Source of the DNA: Spirobacillus cienkowskii
GTDB taxonomy: Bacteria; Bdellovibrionota_B; Oligoflexia; Silvanigrellales; Silvanigrellaceae
DNA length: 64,000 nucleotides
Reading direction: 5' to 3'
NCBI RefSeq assembly: GCF_037081835.1
Contig: NZ_CP146516.1
Span: 2,173,577-2,237,576, forward strand
A program made the translations under genes and the position numbers. The stretch's first letter is position 1, and each line of letters opens with the position of its first letter. The notes under the pieces are model-generated. The model saw nothing but the letters and a program-made list of their open reading frames with translations. It was not told where the DNA came from and did not search any database. This document shows, one piece after another, positions 28,637 to 36,389 of this stretch.

Positions 28637-29416
28637 TTATATAACTTTAGCTTCAGAACGAAGTAACTTAACAACTTCGGCAACCATTTCTTCAACAGGT
28701 TTTCCTTTATAAATTTTACCAGGCGCTTTTTCAGGAGGAAGTTTGTACTGACGCACCTCAACTTTAGCTTTATCAGTTATAAGATCTGTGGCTTTTTTTT
28801 CTGCTATTGGCTTTTTCTTTGCTTTCATAATGCCTGGCAAAGAAGGAAATCTAGGATCATTTAAATTTTGATGAGGAGCAATTAATAAAGGTAACTGAGC
28901 ATCATAAACTTCAACAACACCACCTTCTACATCGCGAAAAGCACGCAAAGCCTTTCCTTCATTTTGCCATTCAATTTTAGAAATATTTATTAAACTAGGA
29001 ATTCTTGCAAATTCAGCAACCATTGGACCTACATTTCCAGCACCTTCATCGGTTGTATTAAGCCCCGCAAAAATAAGGTCTGGCTTTTCTTCAGCAACAA
29101 CTTTTGAAATTGCTAAAGCAACGGAATAAGAATCAAGAGTACTAGAAAAACCATCAGTGTTTATCCACACACCACGATCGATTCCCATTGCAAGTCCCTT
29201 ACGAATTGTTTCTTGAGATCGCGCAGGACCTACACTGATAACAACACTCTCACCCTTAAATTTTTCCTGGGTACGGATAGCTTCTTCCATTGCATATTCA
29301 TCACAAGGATTAACCATATATTTAAAATCAGCTTCATCAATTGATTTACCGCCAGATGCAATTTTAATGACTGTTTCAGTATCTGGCACGTGTTTGGCAA
29401 GTACAAGAATTTTCAC
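28637..29416 (-). CDS. etfB: electron transfer flavoprotein subunit beta
   Basis: AMP-binding subunit of 259 residues. It has KILVLAKHVPDTE at the N-terminus, NPCDEYAMEEAIR, and the recognition-loop region VEGGVVEVYDAQLPLLIAPH. A longer frame begins at TTG 29428. The GTG at 29416 gives the family N-terminus and follows GGGGGACAAA, so it is preferred. It forms an operon with etfA and sits upstream of rplK, an unusual neighbourhood. Confidence 0.95.
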   Translation of the reverse strand: MKILVLAKHVPDTETVIKIASGGKSIDEADFKYMVNPCDEYAMEEAIRTQEKFKGESVVISVGPARSQETIRKGLAMGIDRGVWINTDGFSSTLDSYSVALAISKVVAEEKPDLIFAGLNTTDEGAGNVGPMVAEFARIPSLINISKIEWQNEGKALRAFRDVEGGVVEVYDAQLPLLIAPHQNLNDPRFPSLPGIMKAKKKPIAEKKATDLITDKAKVEVRQYKLPPEKAPGKIYKGKPVEEMVAEVVKLLRSEAKVI

Positions 29417-29555
29417 TTTGTCCCCCAAAGAAGGATTGATTGTTTTAAATAAAAAAACACCACTAAGTCAGAATGAGATTACTAATTCTAGGTAGGGTGT
29501 CAAATCGTGAAGAAAATATTGTTACAAATTTGTTAAAGCATAAATAAATTAAATT

Positions 29556-30680
29556 TTACGTTACCTTTCTTTTTATGCAAACATGCCGAGTCTTCGCTTC
29601 TCCTAAACTTTCAGTTTCAAATCCTGATTCTGTGATTAAAGAATGCTGCTGCCTGCGAACAAAAGAGTTTTGTGGCATTAAATTAATTTCTGTAATCTCA
29701 ACATTAGAAAGCATCTTTTTAATTGCCTGTTTGGCTTCATCAAGAGCTTTTTCTAAATTTTTCTGTTGCTGCAAATCGGGCGAAGTTCCCCATTCTTCAT
29801 CAGATTTATATTTTGAATTTTTTGCCGGATACTCTTTTTCTGAACGCAAAGGCTTATCTCTTTTTTGGTACCGAGTATCATTTTCAAAATGCTTCTTTTT
29901 ATCTTGATGGTTGGTCTCAGATTTATCTTTTTGAGATTTTAATTTTTGATTTCTTTCATTACGCTTTGCAAAACGTTCTTCTTTTTCTGCGTCAAAAAGC
30001 TCTTTAAACTGCTTATAATAACTTATTCCGCAAGGAGGACGCACACTCCAATCAATCACATCATCAGGCAACTCTTGTAATGCATATTTCCAGAGCACAT
30101 AATTTTGAATAAAATCAAAGTAAGAACCATATATTTTTTTAATAAACGAGGCGATTAAACTCCAAATCTCATGAATGTATATTGTGTCAACATTTTCTCC
30201 AGATTCTGACATTAATGGAAATAATGTAAACGCAACTTGTTCTTCAGCAGTTTTCTGCTGTAAATGATTTGAATATTTTTGAATTGCCAAAAGAATATTT
30301 TTACTTGAAATAGCGCGAGGGATTGCATTACTTTTAAAAAGAGGCAGCTTTTCCCCTGTAAAAAAAGTTAAAAGATGCTCGATATCAGCAAATAACGCTG
30401 CAATTGAATGAGAAAACCAAGATATATTTTCAATATTAATGGTTTCATTACGCTGAAAATTTGGTAATATATTATAATGATGAGTGATAACTTCAGTAAG
30501 ATATGATTTAAAATTTTGAAAATTTGGTTTTTGCGGAATTTCCCAAGTATTTGTTAAAAATGGCTCATACCTAAGATGCGAATCAAAGCCTCCGTTTACT
30601 CGAGATCTCGCTTGATATGCTTGATGAATAGCAAATATTAATGCATCAGGATTAATTGATATTTTGGAAGTTTCTGTCAC
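29556..30680 (-). CDS. hypothetical protein with charged linker
   Basis: A 374-residue protein that was not recognised. Residues about 1-225 look like a mostly helical globular domain without signal peptide or membrane segment. Residues about 230-300 are a very hydrophilic Lys/Glu/Asp/Arg-rich stretch, probably disordered or coiled. The C-terminus is mixed. It starts at GTG 30680. It is divergent from uvrC and stands alone between etfB and uvrC. The basic, low-complexity middle could bind nucleic acid, but that is only a guess. Confidence 0.8.
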   Translation of the reverse strand: MTETSKISINPDALIFAIHQAYQARSRVNGGFDSHLRYEPFLTNTWEIPQKPNFQNFKSYLTEVITHHYNILPNFQRNETINIENISWFSHSIAALFADIEHLLTFFTGEKLPLFKSNAIPRAISSKNILLAIQKYSNHLQQKTAEEQVAFTLFPLMSESGENVDTIYIHEIWSLIASFIKKIYGSYFDFIQNYVLWKYALQELPDDVIDWSVRPPCGISYYKQFKELFDAEKEERFAKRNERNQKLKSQKDKSETNHQDKKKHFENDTRYQKRDKPLRSEKEYPAKNSKYKSDEEWGTSPDLQQQKNLEKALDEAKQAIKKMLSNVEITEINLMPQNSFVRRQQHSLITESGFETESLGEAKTRHVCIKRKVT

Positions 30681-30787
30681 AGTATAAAATCCTATAGTAG
30701 CTTAACAGAGGCTAACTTGAACCTTTGTTTAATAGTTTAAGGGCTATACAATAGTCCGCATGCACCCACATTTATGGATAAACCTTA

Positions 30788-32833
30788 ATGCAAGAAAAGT
30801 CACCACTGAATTTCAATCCACATGAAAAAAGCGGTCAATCAGAAAAAATTCTATTTCTTCGCGAAAAAGCATCACAAGCTCCTAATAAGCCAGGAGTTTA
30901 CCTTCATAAGGCGAATGATGGCAAAATTCTTTATGTTGGAAAGGCAAAAAACCTTCAAGCACGGCTTAAAAGCTACTTTACAGGTTTAGAGCGTCATACT
31001 CCAAAAACCAAAGCACTTGTTGCTAAAATTAATGATTTTGACATAATTATTACCGAAAATGAGTATGAATCGTTAATTTTAGAAAACAACTTAATTAAAC
31101 ATAACAAACCAAACTACAATATATTGTTACGAGATGACAAAACATACCCTTATATTAAAATTGATATTCATGAACCATGGCCAAGAGTCACAATTACCAG
31201 AAAAAGAAAAAAAGATAATAGTTTATATTTTGGCCCGTATACAATTGCTGGCCAAGTAAGCCAGTTAATGAATATTATTAATAGATTTTTTCCGTTAGTA
31301 AAATGTTCTCCAACGTTTTTCAAAACAGTGACGCGACCTTGCAATTATTATGACATTAAAAAATGTTTAGGACCTTGCAAAATTAAGGTTGATAAAAATG
31401 AGTACTTTTTATACATAAATAATGTTATTGATATATTAAATTCTAAATACAATTTAATTTTAAAAAAATTAAAAAATGAAATGGAACAAGAAGCTATTAA
31501 ACTTAATTTTGAAAAAGCGGCATTATTAAGAGACCAAATTAGAGCATTAGAAACACTTAAATCAAATCAATCAGTCACTTTAGAAATTGACATTGATTTA
31601 GATATTATCGGTTTTTATTGGAACAAAACAATAATTTCTTTATATATAACAAATGTAAGAGAAGGAAAAGTGATTGGTGGAAACGCTAAAATTATTAAAA
31701 ATAATAGCGAAGAACCAGAAGATGAAAACAATAATTTAAAAGAAAGCGAACAAGAAAGAGTTTTTTCTTCAATTTTATGTCAATATTACCAAAATAATCA
31801 TATACCTAATAATGTTCTATTTGATATAGAAAAAAATTTTTTTTCTGAAGAAAATTACAATATAATAAACAAATACTTAAAAAATTTAAAAAAATCTCAA
31901 GAAAAAACAGAAAATATATTGTTTTTACGTAAAGAAAGATTCTTGAAAAAAAATAATATTGTAAACAAACCAGTAATAAAAAAAATAAAGGAACTAATTT
32001 TACTTACAAACAAAAATGCGGAAAATAAATTTTTTGAGCAAGTTAAAATAGATGAAAACAGTAACAATGAAATGTTAAGTTTACAAAAATTTCTTAACCT
32101 TGATATGCCGCCTCAATGGATTGAATGCTATGATATATCTACTTTCCAAGGAGCAGAAACCGTTGCCTCACAAGTTGTTTTTAAAAATGCCAAACCCGAA
32201 AAAAGAGAATACAAAAAATATATTATAAAAGAAACTCTTGGAAAGACGGATGATTTTGCAAGCTTGAGAGAAGTTATCAGAAGAAGATTTAAAGATATTG
32301 AAAATTATTCAGTTCCAAATTTAATTGTAATCGATGGAGGAACTCCACAAATCAGAGAAGTAGGTTGGGTATTTAAATCATTAGGTTTAGATAATTTAAA
32401 CATTATTGGTATTGCAAAATCACGTACTAAAAATGATTTTCAATCATCTCAAATTTTACAATCCTTTGAAAGAGTTGTCATTCCTGTAAGAGACTCATTT
32501 GGCAAATTAACACCAGAAAGTGAACCTATTACAAAAAACTTACAATTAGGTTCTCCAGAATTTAAACTTTTGACTCACCTTAGAAATGAAGCGCATCGCT
32601 TTGCAATCACTTTTCATAGAAACCGAAGAACTAAAGCTGGTTTAAAATCAATATTATTTGATATTAAAGGATTAGGAAGCAAAAGAAGAAAAAGACTTCT
32701 TGAATTATATCCAAACTTGGTAGAGTTAACAGAGCATAGTTTAACTGACATTACCAAAAATACAGGAATTTCTGAAAATTTACTTAGCAAAGTAATTGAA
32801 AAAATAAAAAAATTTAATGAAAAAAAATCTTAA
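30788..32833 (+). CDS. uvrC: excinuclease ABC subunit C
   Basis: Endonuclease making both incisions in nucleotide excision repair, 681 residues. The GIY-YIG domain (PGVYLHKANDGKILYVGKAK) lies near residues 35-55. A UVR/UvrB-binding segment (EAIKLNFEKAALLRDQIRAL) is near residue 240. The RNase H-like nuclease domain has ECYDISTFQGAETVASQVVF and NLIVIDGGTPQ. A C-terminal helix-hairpin-helix pair follows (FDIKGLGSKRRKRLLELYPN). The middle part is unusually Asn/Lys-rich, as expected for low GC. Its stop overlaps the stop of the convergent nuclease gene. Confidence 0.96.
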   Translation: MQEKSPLNFNPHEKSGQSEKILFLREKASQAPNKPGVYLHKANDGKILYVGKAKNLQARLKSYFTGLERHTPKTKALVAKINDFDIIITENEYESLILENNLIKHNKPNYNILLRDDKTYPYIKIDIHEPWPRVTITRKRKKDNSLYFGPYTIAGQVSQLMNIINRFFPLVKCSPTFFKTVTRPCNYYDIKKCLGPCKIKVDKNEYFLYINNVIDILNSKYNLILKKLKNEMEQEAIKLNFEKAALLRDQIRALETLKSNQSVTLEIDIDLDIIGFYWNKTIISLYITNVREGKVIGGNAKIIKNNSEEPEDENNNLKESEQERVFSSILCQYYQNNHIPNNVLFDIEKNFFSEENYNIINKYLKNLKKSQEKTENILFLRKERFLKKNNIVNKPVIKKIKELILLTNKNAENKFFEQVKIDENSNNEMLSLQKFLNLDMPPQWIECYDISTFQGAETVASQVVFKNAKPEKREYKKYIIKETLGKTDDFASLREVIRRRFKDIENYSVPNLIVIDGGTPQIREVGWVFKSLGLDNLNIIGIAKSRTKNDFQSSQILQSFERVVIPVRDSFGKLTPESEPITKNLQLGSPEFKLLTHLRNEAHRFAITFHRNRRTKAGLKSILFDIKGLGSKRRKRLLELYPNLVELTEHSLTDITKNTGISENLLSKVIEKIKKFNEKKS

Positions 32834-33342
32834 TTCTTTTTCACATTTCTAAAATCTCTTGGACTTTGATAATTTTTTTGTGACCAAATTCCAATTTTAT
32901 TTGATTTTGCTTTCCGTTCAGCATCTAAATAAGAAGAAATATCAAGAGATTTAACACTTTTGCCTTGATAAACTTCGGCCATACCAGCACTCAAGATTTT
33001 AAGGTTGATGTTTTCTTTATCTAAAAATATTTCTGATAGATTTCTGCCATAAGGATCAGATGCGTAATTTTTTAAAGATACTTGCTTACCTTTTATCAGG
33101 TTGTTTAAATACTCTTTACTTTCTTTAGCATAAGGTTGGTATTTTTTTTCTTTTTTTGTTGCAAGTTCTGGAGCATCTATTCCAATTAATCTTACTTTTA
33201 AGTTAATATTGTCAGCACCTTTTAAGCGACAGGTATCGCCATCATGACAATTTATTACTTTGTAAAAAACAATTTCACTTGCAAAAGTGTAGCCCGAATA
33301 AAGAATAAGCGGTATAACCGAAAAAAATTTTAATTTTTGCAT
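32830..33342 (-). CDS. secreted thermonuclease-like (SNase) protein
   Basis: A 170-residue protein with a signal peptide (about residues 1-22) and a staphylococcal nuclease OB-fold domain. DGDTCRL (residues 34-40), RLIGIDAPEL (51-60, metal and catalytic residues), and DPYGRNLSEIFL further on fit the family's catalytic Arg/Glu positions. Family members cut DNA and RNA with Ca2+. It is predicted to act in periplasm or medium, possibly for nucleotide scavenging. It converges on uvrC with interlocking stop codons. Confidence 0.9.
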   Translation of the reverse strand: MQKLKFFSVIPLILYSGYTFASEIVFYKVINCHDGDTCRLKGADNINLKVRLIGIDAPELATKKEKKYQPYAKESKEYLNNLIKGKQVSLKNYASDPYGRNLSEIFLDKENINLKILSAGMAEVYQGKSVKSLDISSYLDAERKAKSNKIGIWSQKNYQSPRDFRNVKKN

Positions 33343-33372
33343 AATTTTACTAAATCCTAAACAATTAATAAG

Positions 33373-33542
33373 TTAACAATAATAACCATCAACTAGCTTC
33401 CTAAAGTCTCAATAGTAAATTAACCTTTATAAGGTATATGCACCATAGCAACTTAAATTTTAATCAGCAACTAATCCGTCATGCACAGTTTTTAATCACG
33501 CATAACGGAATAGCCCGTAAAGTATTAGGAAGTTATTGTTAA
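33373..33542. repeat. inverted-repeat-bounded structured element (MITE-like or ncRNA)
   Basis: The right arm TTAGGAAG-TTATTGTTAA (33525-33542) matches, inverted, a split left arm: TTAACAATAA (33373-33382) and CTTCCTAA (33397-33404). Inside, TCCGTCATGC (33475-33484) pairs with GCATAACGGA (33500-33509) with one mismatch. The whole 170-base unit can fold into a long hairpin with an internal stem-loop. There is no open frame. It could be a miniature inverted-repeat element, a recombination site for the neighbouring Xer-like protein, or a structured RNA. No target duplication was obvious. Confidence 0.5.
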
Positions 33543-33558
33543 GAATTTAGAAAAATTT

Positions 33559-34584
33559 TTATTTTACAGTTTTTACCTTCCGTGGATTTATTTTTTTACG
33601 CTCTTTGCAATTTAAAAATCTTTCTAAAGAATTTAAAGACGAATATCCAGCCAGACCTGCAACTTTTTCGTTATCCATACCTTTTGCCAACCAACGCAAT
33701 ATCGCATGATTTCTTAAACTTTCAGAATTATAAGGAATTCCTAATATTTCTGAACAGACTTCATAAATGACAAATTTAATTCCATGTCTATGTAAAAAGT
33801 TAGTGCGTGTTTTTCTACTAACATTTAAATAACCAAAAAATAACTTTGAGTCCAATGAAGTAGACAAAGACATTTGCTCTCTAGTTTCTTTAAGCATTGT
33901 AAGAGCTCGAGAAACTTCTAGGTTATAAGGAACAAGTCTTTCATTGTTGCCTGTTACTTTTAAACAACCTGCAATAGAATTTTCAGAAGTTGGAGTTTCA
34001 AGCTCAGGCCACACATCTCCCCAAGTTAAGTTAGATGCTTCTGAAGCCTTAAGTCCACATTCACCAAGTATCAAAACTAGCGTCCAATCGCGAATCGCTT
34101 TTTCATCCTTATTCACCGCCAACTGCTTCAATGTTCTACAAAGACTCACAAATTTTTCGTGTGAAACTGTTAATAATGCGGGAGCTGGTTGCTTAGGAGA
34201 TTTGACATCCAAAAATGGAGAGCTCGTTATTATTTTTTCTGCAACAAGAAAATGTATAAAAGTACGCACACTCATTTGCGCTCTTCTAACACTTGACTGG
34301 GAGTGGCGACCATTTTCCTTTAAAAATTGTAGCCAGTTATCTTGAGCCGGATAAGAATAATTATCCGGACTAATTTGTTTTTCTATCAAAAACTCACAAA
34401 ACAGTGAAAGGTCATTACGATACGCACTTATCGTATTAACAGATTTACCTGATTTTTTAAGTTGATTTAAAAACCTTATGAGTAAGGGCGAAAGTTTTGA
34501 AAAAGCAAACGACTCGGGATAATAGAAATCTTTATTTATAGTTTCAGTAACTAAAGACTGATGGTTGACAAAATTTCCTTCCAT
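33559..34584 (-). CDS. Xer-like tyrosine recombinase homologue, catalytic residues lost
   Basis: A 341-residue protein with an N-terminal SAM-like core-binding domain (about 30-125) and a C-terminal catalytic fold of the XerC/XerD type. Aligned by eye with XerD, the active-site Arg I is Lys179 (GECGLKASEASNL), the beta-hairpin Lys position is Asn213, His II is Glu288, Arg II is kept (Arg291), His/Trp III is Tyr314 and the nucleophilic Tyr is Phe323. It should not cut DNA. It may bind it. The start at ATG 34584 follows GAGGAG; a longer frame to 34626 lacks such a site. A working XerC/D pair would have to be encoded elsewhere. Confidence 0.8.
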   Translation of the reverse strand: MEGNFVNHQSLVTETINKDFYYPESFAFSKLSPLLIRFLNQLKKSGKSVNTISAYRNDLSLFCEFLIEKQISPDNYSYPAQDNWLQFLKENGRHSQSSVRRAQMSVRTFIHFLVAEKIITSSPFLDVKSPKQPAPALLTVSHEKFVSLCRTLKQLAVNKDEKAIRDWTLVLILGECGLKASEASNLTWGDVWPELETPTSENSIAGCLKVTGNNERLVPYNLEVSRALTMLKETREQMSLSTSLDSKLFFGYLNVSRKTRTNFLHRHGIKFVIYEVCSEILGIPYNSESLRNHAILRWLAKGMDNEKVAGLAGYSSLNSLERFLNCKERKKINPRKVKTVK

Positions 34585-35170
34585 GAAAATCTCCTCAAAA
34601 AAACCATTTTTGATGAATGAAAGCATTCATTTACAGAGCGCTTTAAATTCGTTGATATAAAGCTAAACCTATTCATTAAGACTCACAACATAGCTTACAT
34701 TAGAAAAAAAATCAAAACAATTTCAAGATATTAAAAAAATTAAAAAACAAAAAATTTTTTACTAACAAATAGTTACGTGAGATTAGAAATCTTCAAATAT
34801 TTTTAATAATTACAAACATTCGCTCTCAAATTCATTCAGTTTGTTAACATTACATAAGAACTCAAAAGAATTTTTGACTATTTAAATGTAATTATAAAAT
34901 TAAATAAATGTAATTTATCATTTTTATTACAATTTTAATATTTCAATTTTTATAATCTATTATTTGTACTTAATTAATAAAAATTTAAAAAGATGACTTT
35001 TATGAAAAATATAAAAATCAAATACATTTTTTGGATTAAACATTGCTCAGCTAATTTGGTTTGCTATACCTTCTTAAAAAGTTGACACGGCAAAACTCCA
35101 ATACTGTTATTGTCGTGTTCAACTTTCATAATATCTTTGTATTTTTATTTTATTTTTTTCGAGGCTTTAT
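34585..35170. other. AT-rich intergenic region
   Basis: Nearly 590 bases between the Xer-like gene and a divergent two-gene unit, very AT-rich with no plausible gene in the first 480 bases. The right end holds the promoter and inverted repeat listed separately. A promoter for the Xer-like gene must be near 34600-34700 but could not be chosen. Confidence 0.6.
35080..35124 (+). promoter_or_regulatory. promoter enclosed by an inverted repeat
   Basis: TTGACA (35082-35087) and TGTTAT (35105-35110) are spaced by 17 bases, a good sigma70 promoter for the downstream gene pair. The same region is bounded by an inverted repeat, AGTTGACACG (35080-35089) and CGTGTTCAACT (35114-35124), differing by one extra T. 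The left arm contains the -35 box and the right arm covers the expected start point. This is the layout of an operator. The second downstream gene resembles a CI-type regulator, so autoregulation is plausible. Confidence 0.6.
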
Positions 35171-35722
35171 ATGGAATTGCCATGCAGGGTTTACACTTCA
35201 CTTCAAAACAAGCATATTAGAGATGAGCTTCGTAAAGTTGTTAGAACTTTTAAGGCAGACAAGTTTTTTAACTATATCGATCCAAATATTATAAACACTG
35301 AAACACTTGAGTGTATTAATTTTGGAAGCGATTATAGTGGTTTAACAAGTCACTATGTTTTTCTTGACATTTATAGTATTGATCCATTTTTAAACCAATT
35401 TAAATACACTCGAAAACAAACATTTCACTTTAAAGAGCTCGAAATGAGTCAGATAAAAATGCAACGCAGCAATCTTAGAGTTGGGGTAGTGCTTAACGAA
35501 GAAAGGAGTAAAATTTTTCAAGTTCATAATGGCATGTATAGAACTATTCCTATCAACAAAAAATATTCTTTTGTTTGCGTATATGGATCAGATCAAAAAG
35601 ATTTTATTTTTGATACTAATTTTTCGTTAGGTTCTGATGATGGAAAATGGTTTTATAAATTTGAATTTGCACTTCTTGAGGTTGTTAAGAAATATTTAAT
35701 AAATATTGAGAGAAAGTGTTAG
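35171..35722 (+). CDS. hypothetical protein
   Basis: A 183-residue protein of mixed alpha/beta composition with no signal peptide or membrane helix. It was not recognised. It is rich in aromatic and charged residues with beta-like alternation in the second half (VGVVLNEERSKIFQVHNGMY). The ATG follows a GAGG site. The downstream gene begins one base after its stop, so the two form an operon and probably act together. Base composition is like the neighbouring non-ribosomal genes. Confidence 0.75.
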   Translation: MELPCRVYTSLQNKHIRDELRKVVRTFKADKFFNYIDPNIINTETLECINFGSDYSGLTSHYVFLDIYSIDPFLNQFKYTRKQTFHFKELEMSQIKMQRSNLRVGVVLNEERSKIFQVHNGMYRTIPINKKYSFVCVYGSDQKDFIFDTNFSLGSDDGKWFYKFEFALLEVVKKYLINIERKC

Positions 35723-35723
35723 C

Positions 35724-36374
35724 ATGATAGATATAAAAAAAATTTTAGCTCAGTCAGCAGGATTAAGAGCTTACTCAATTAGAGTAGGTGTTTTAAATAA
35801 AACTAAAAAGTATTTTTCATCGAAGTATAACATACATTCGAATGCTATAAAAAATTATGAAGAAAGTCCTGTCATAAAATCTAAAACAACTGCGCAAAAA
35901 ATTTTTGAATCTTTTTTATGCGAAGGTATCAATTTAACTGAATCTTGGTTTTACGAAGGAATTGGAGAATTACCAATTAACGAAGATATATGTTCAAAGA
36001 TTTTTTATGAATATGATGATCAAGAATCTAAATCTTGTTTAGATATTTTACTGTTTAAATCTAGATATAAAGACTCTGAAATTATTACTATTGAAGATAA
36101 CTTAAATAGTCCTTACTACAATTATGGAGATCATGTTGGTTTTATCTGGCGCAAACTATCGCAAATTGACTGTTTAAATAAAGTTGTTTGTGCAGTTGAA
36201 TTGAATGATATTATATCAATAAGAGTATGTTCTAAAATATCTAATAGTAAGGTTAGAATCGAGTGTAATAAGCTACAAAATAAAACTATTAATACAAGTT
36301 CAATTGCACCAATTATTTTTCATAGACCAGCTAAAAGCTATAGAATAATTAATATTAGACATTCAATTTTATAA
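35724..36374 (+). CDS. CI/S24-like repressor-type protein (degenerate)
   Basis: A 216-residue protein resembling phage-type repressors with an N-terminal helix-turn-helix and a LexA/S24-like C-domain. The segment AQKIFESFLCEGINLTESWF-YEGIGELP looks like the dimer-linker helix of this class. EDNLNSPYYNYGDHVGFIWR matches the DDSMxPxYxxGDxVGG pattern. The catalytic Ser of that pattern is Leu here, so self-cleavage is unlikely. No other phage genes are near. The ATG at 35724 is preferred over TTG 35706, which lies inside the previous gene. Assigned by eye and uncertain. Confidence 0.55.
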   Translation: MIDIKKILAQSAGLRAYSIRVGVLNKTKKYFSSKYNIHSNAIKNYEESPVIKSKTTAQKIFESFLCEGINLTESWFYEGIGELPINEDICSKIFYEYDDQESKSCLDILLFKSRYKDSEIITIEDNLNSPYYNYGDHVGFIWRKLSQIDCLNKVVCAVELNDIISIRVCSKISNSKVRIECNKLQNKTINTSSIAPIIFHRPAKSYRIINIRHSIL

Positions 36375-36389
36375 AAAAGATAACAATGA

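Noticed and set aside
33343-33558. dif or integron attC site
   Set aside because: No dif-like 28-mer or typical attC core sites could be recognised; only the inverted repeats are clear.
35171-36374. Prophage remnant
   Set aside because: One CI-like gene and one unknown gene without integrase, structural or lysis genes are not enough; the Xer-like neighbour looks catalytically dead and is divergently oriented.
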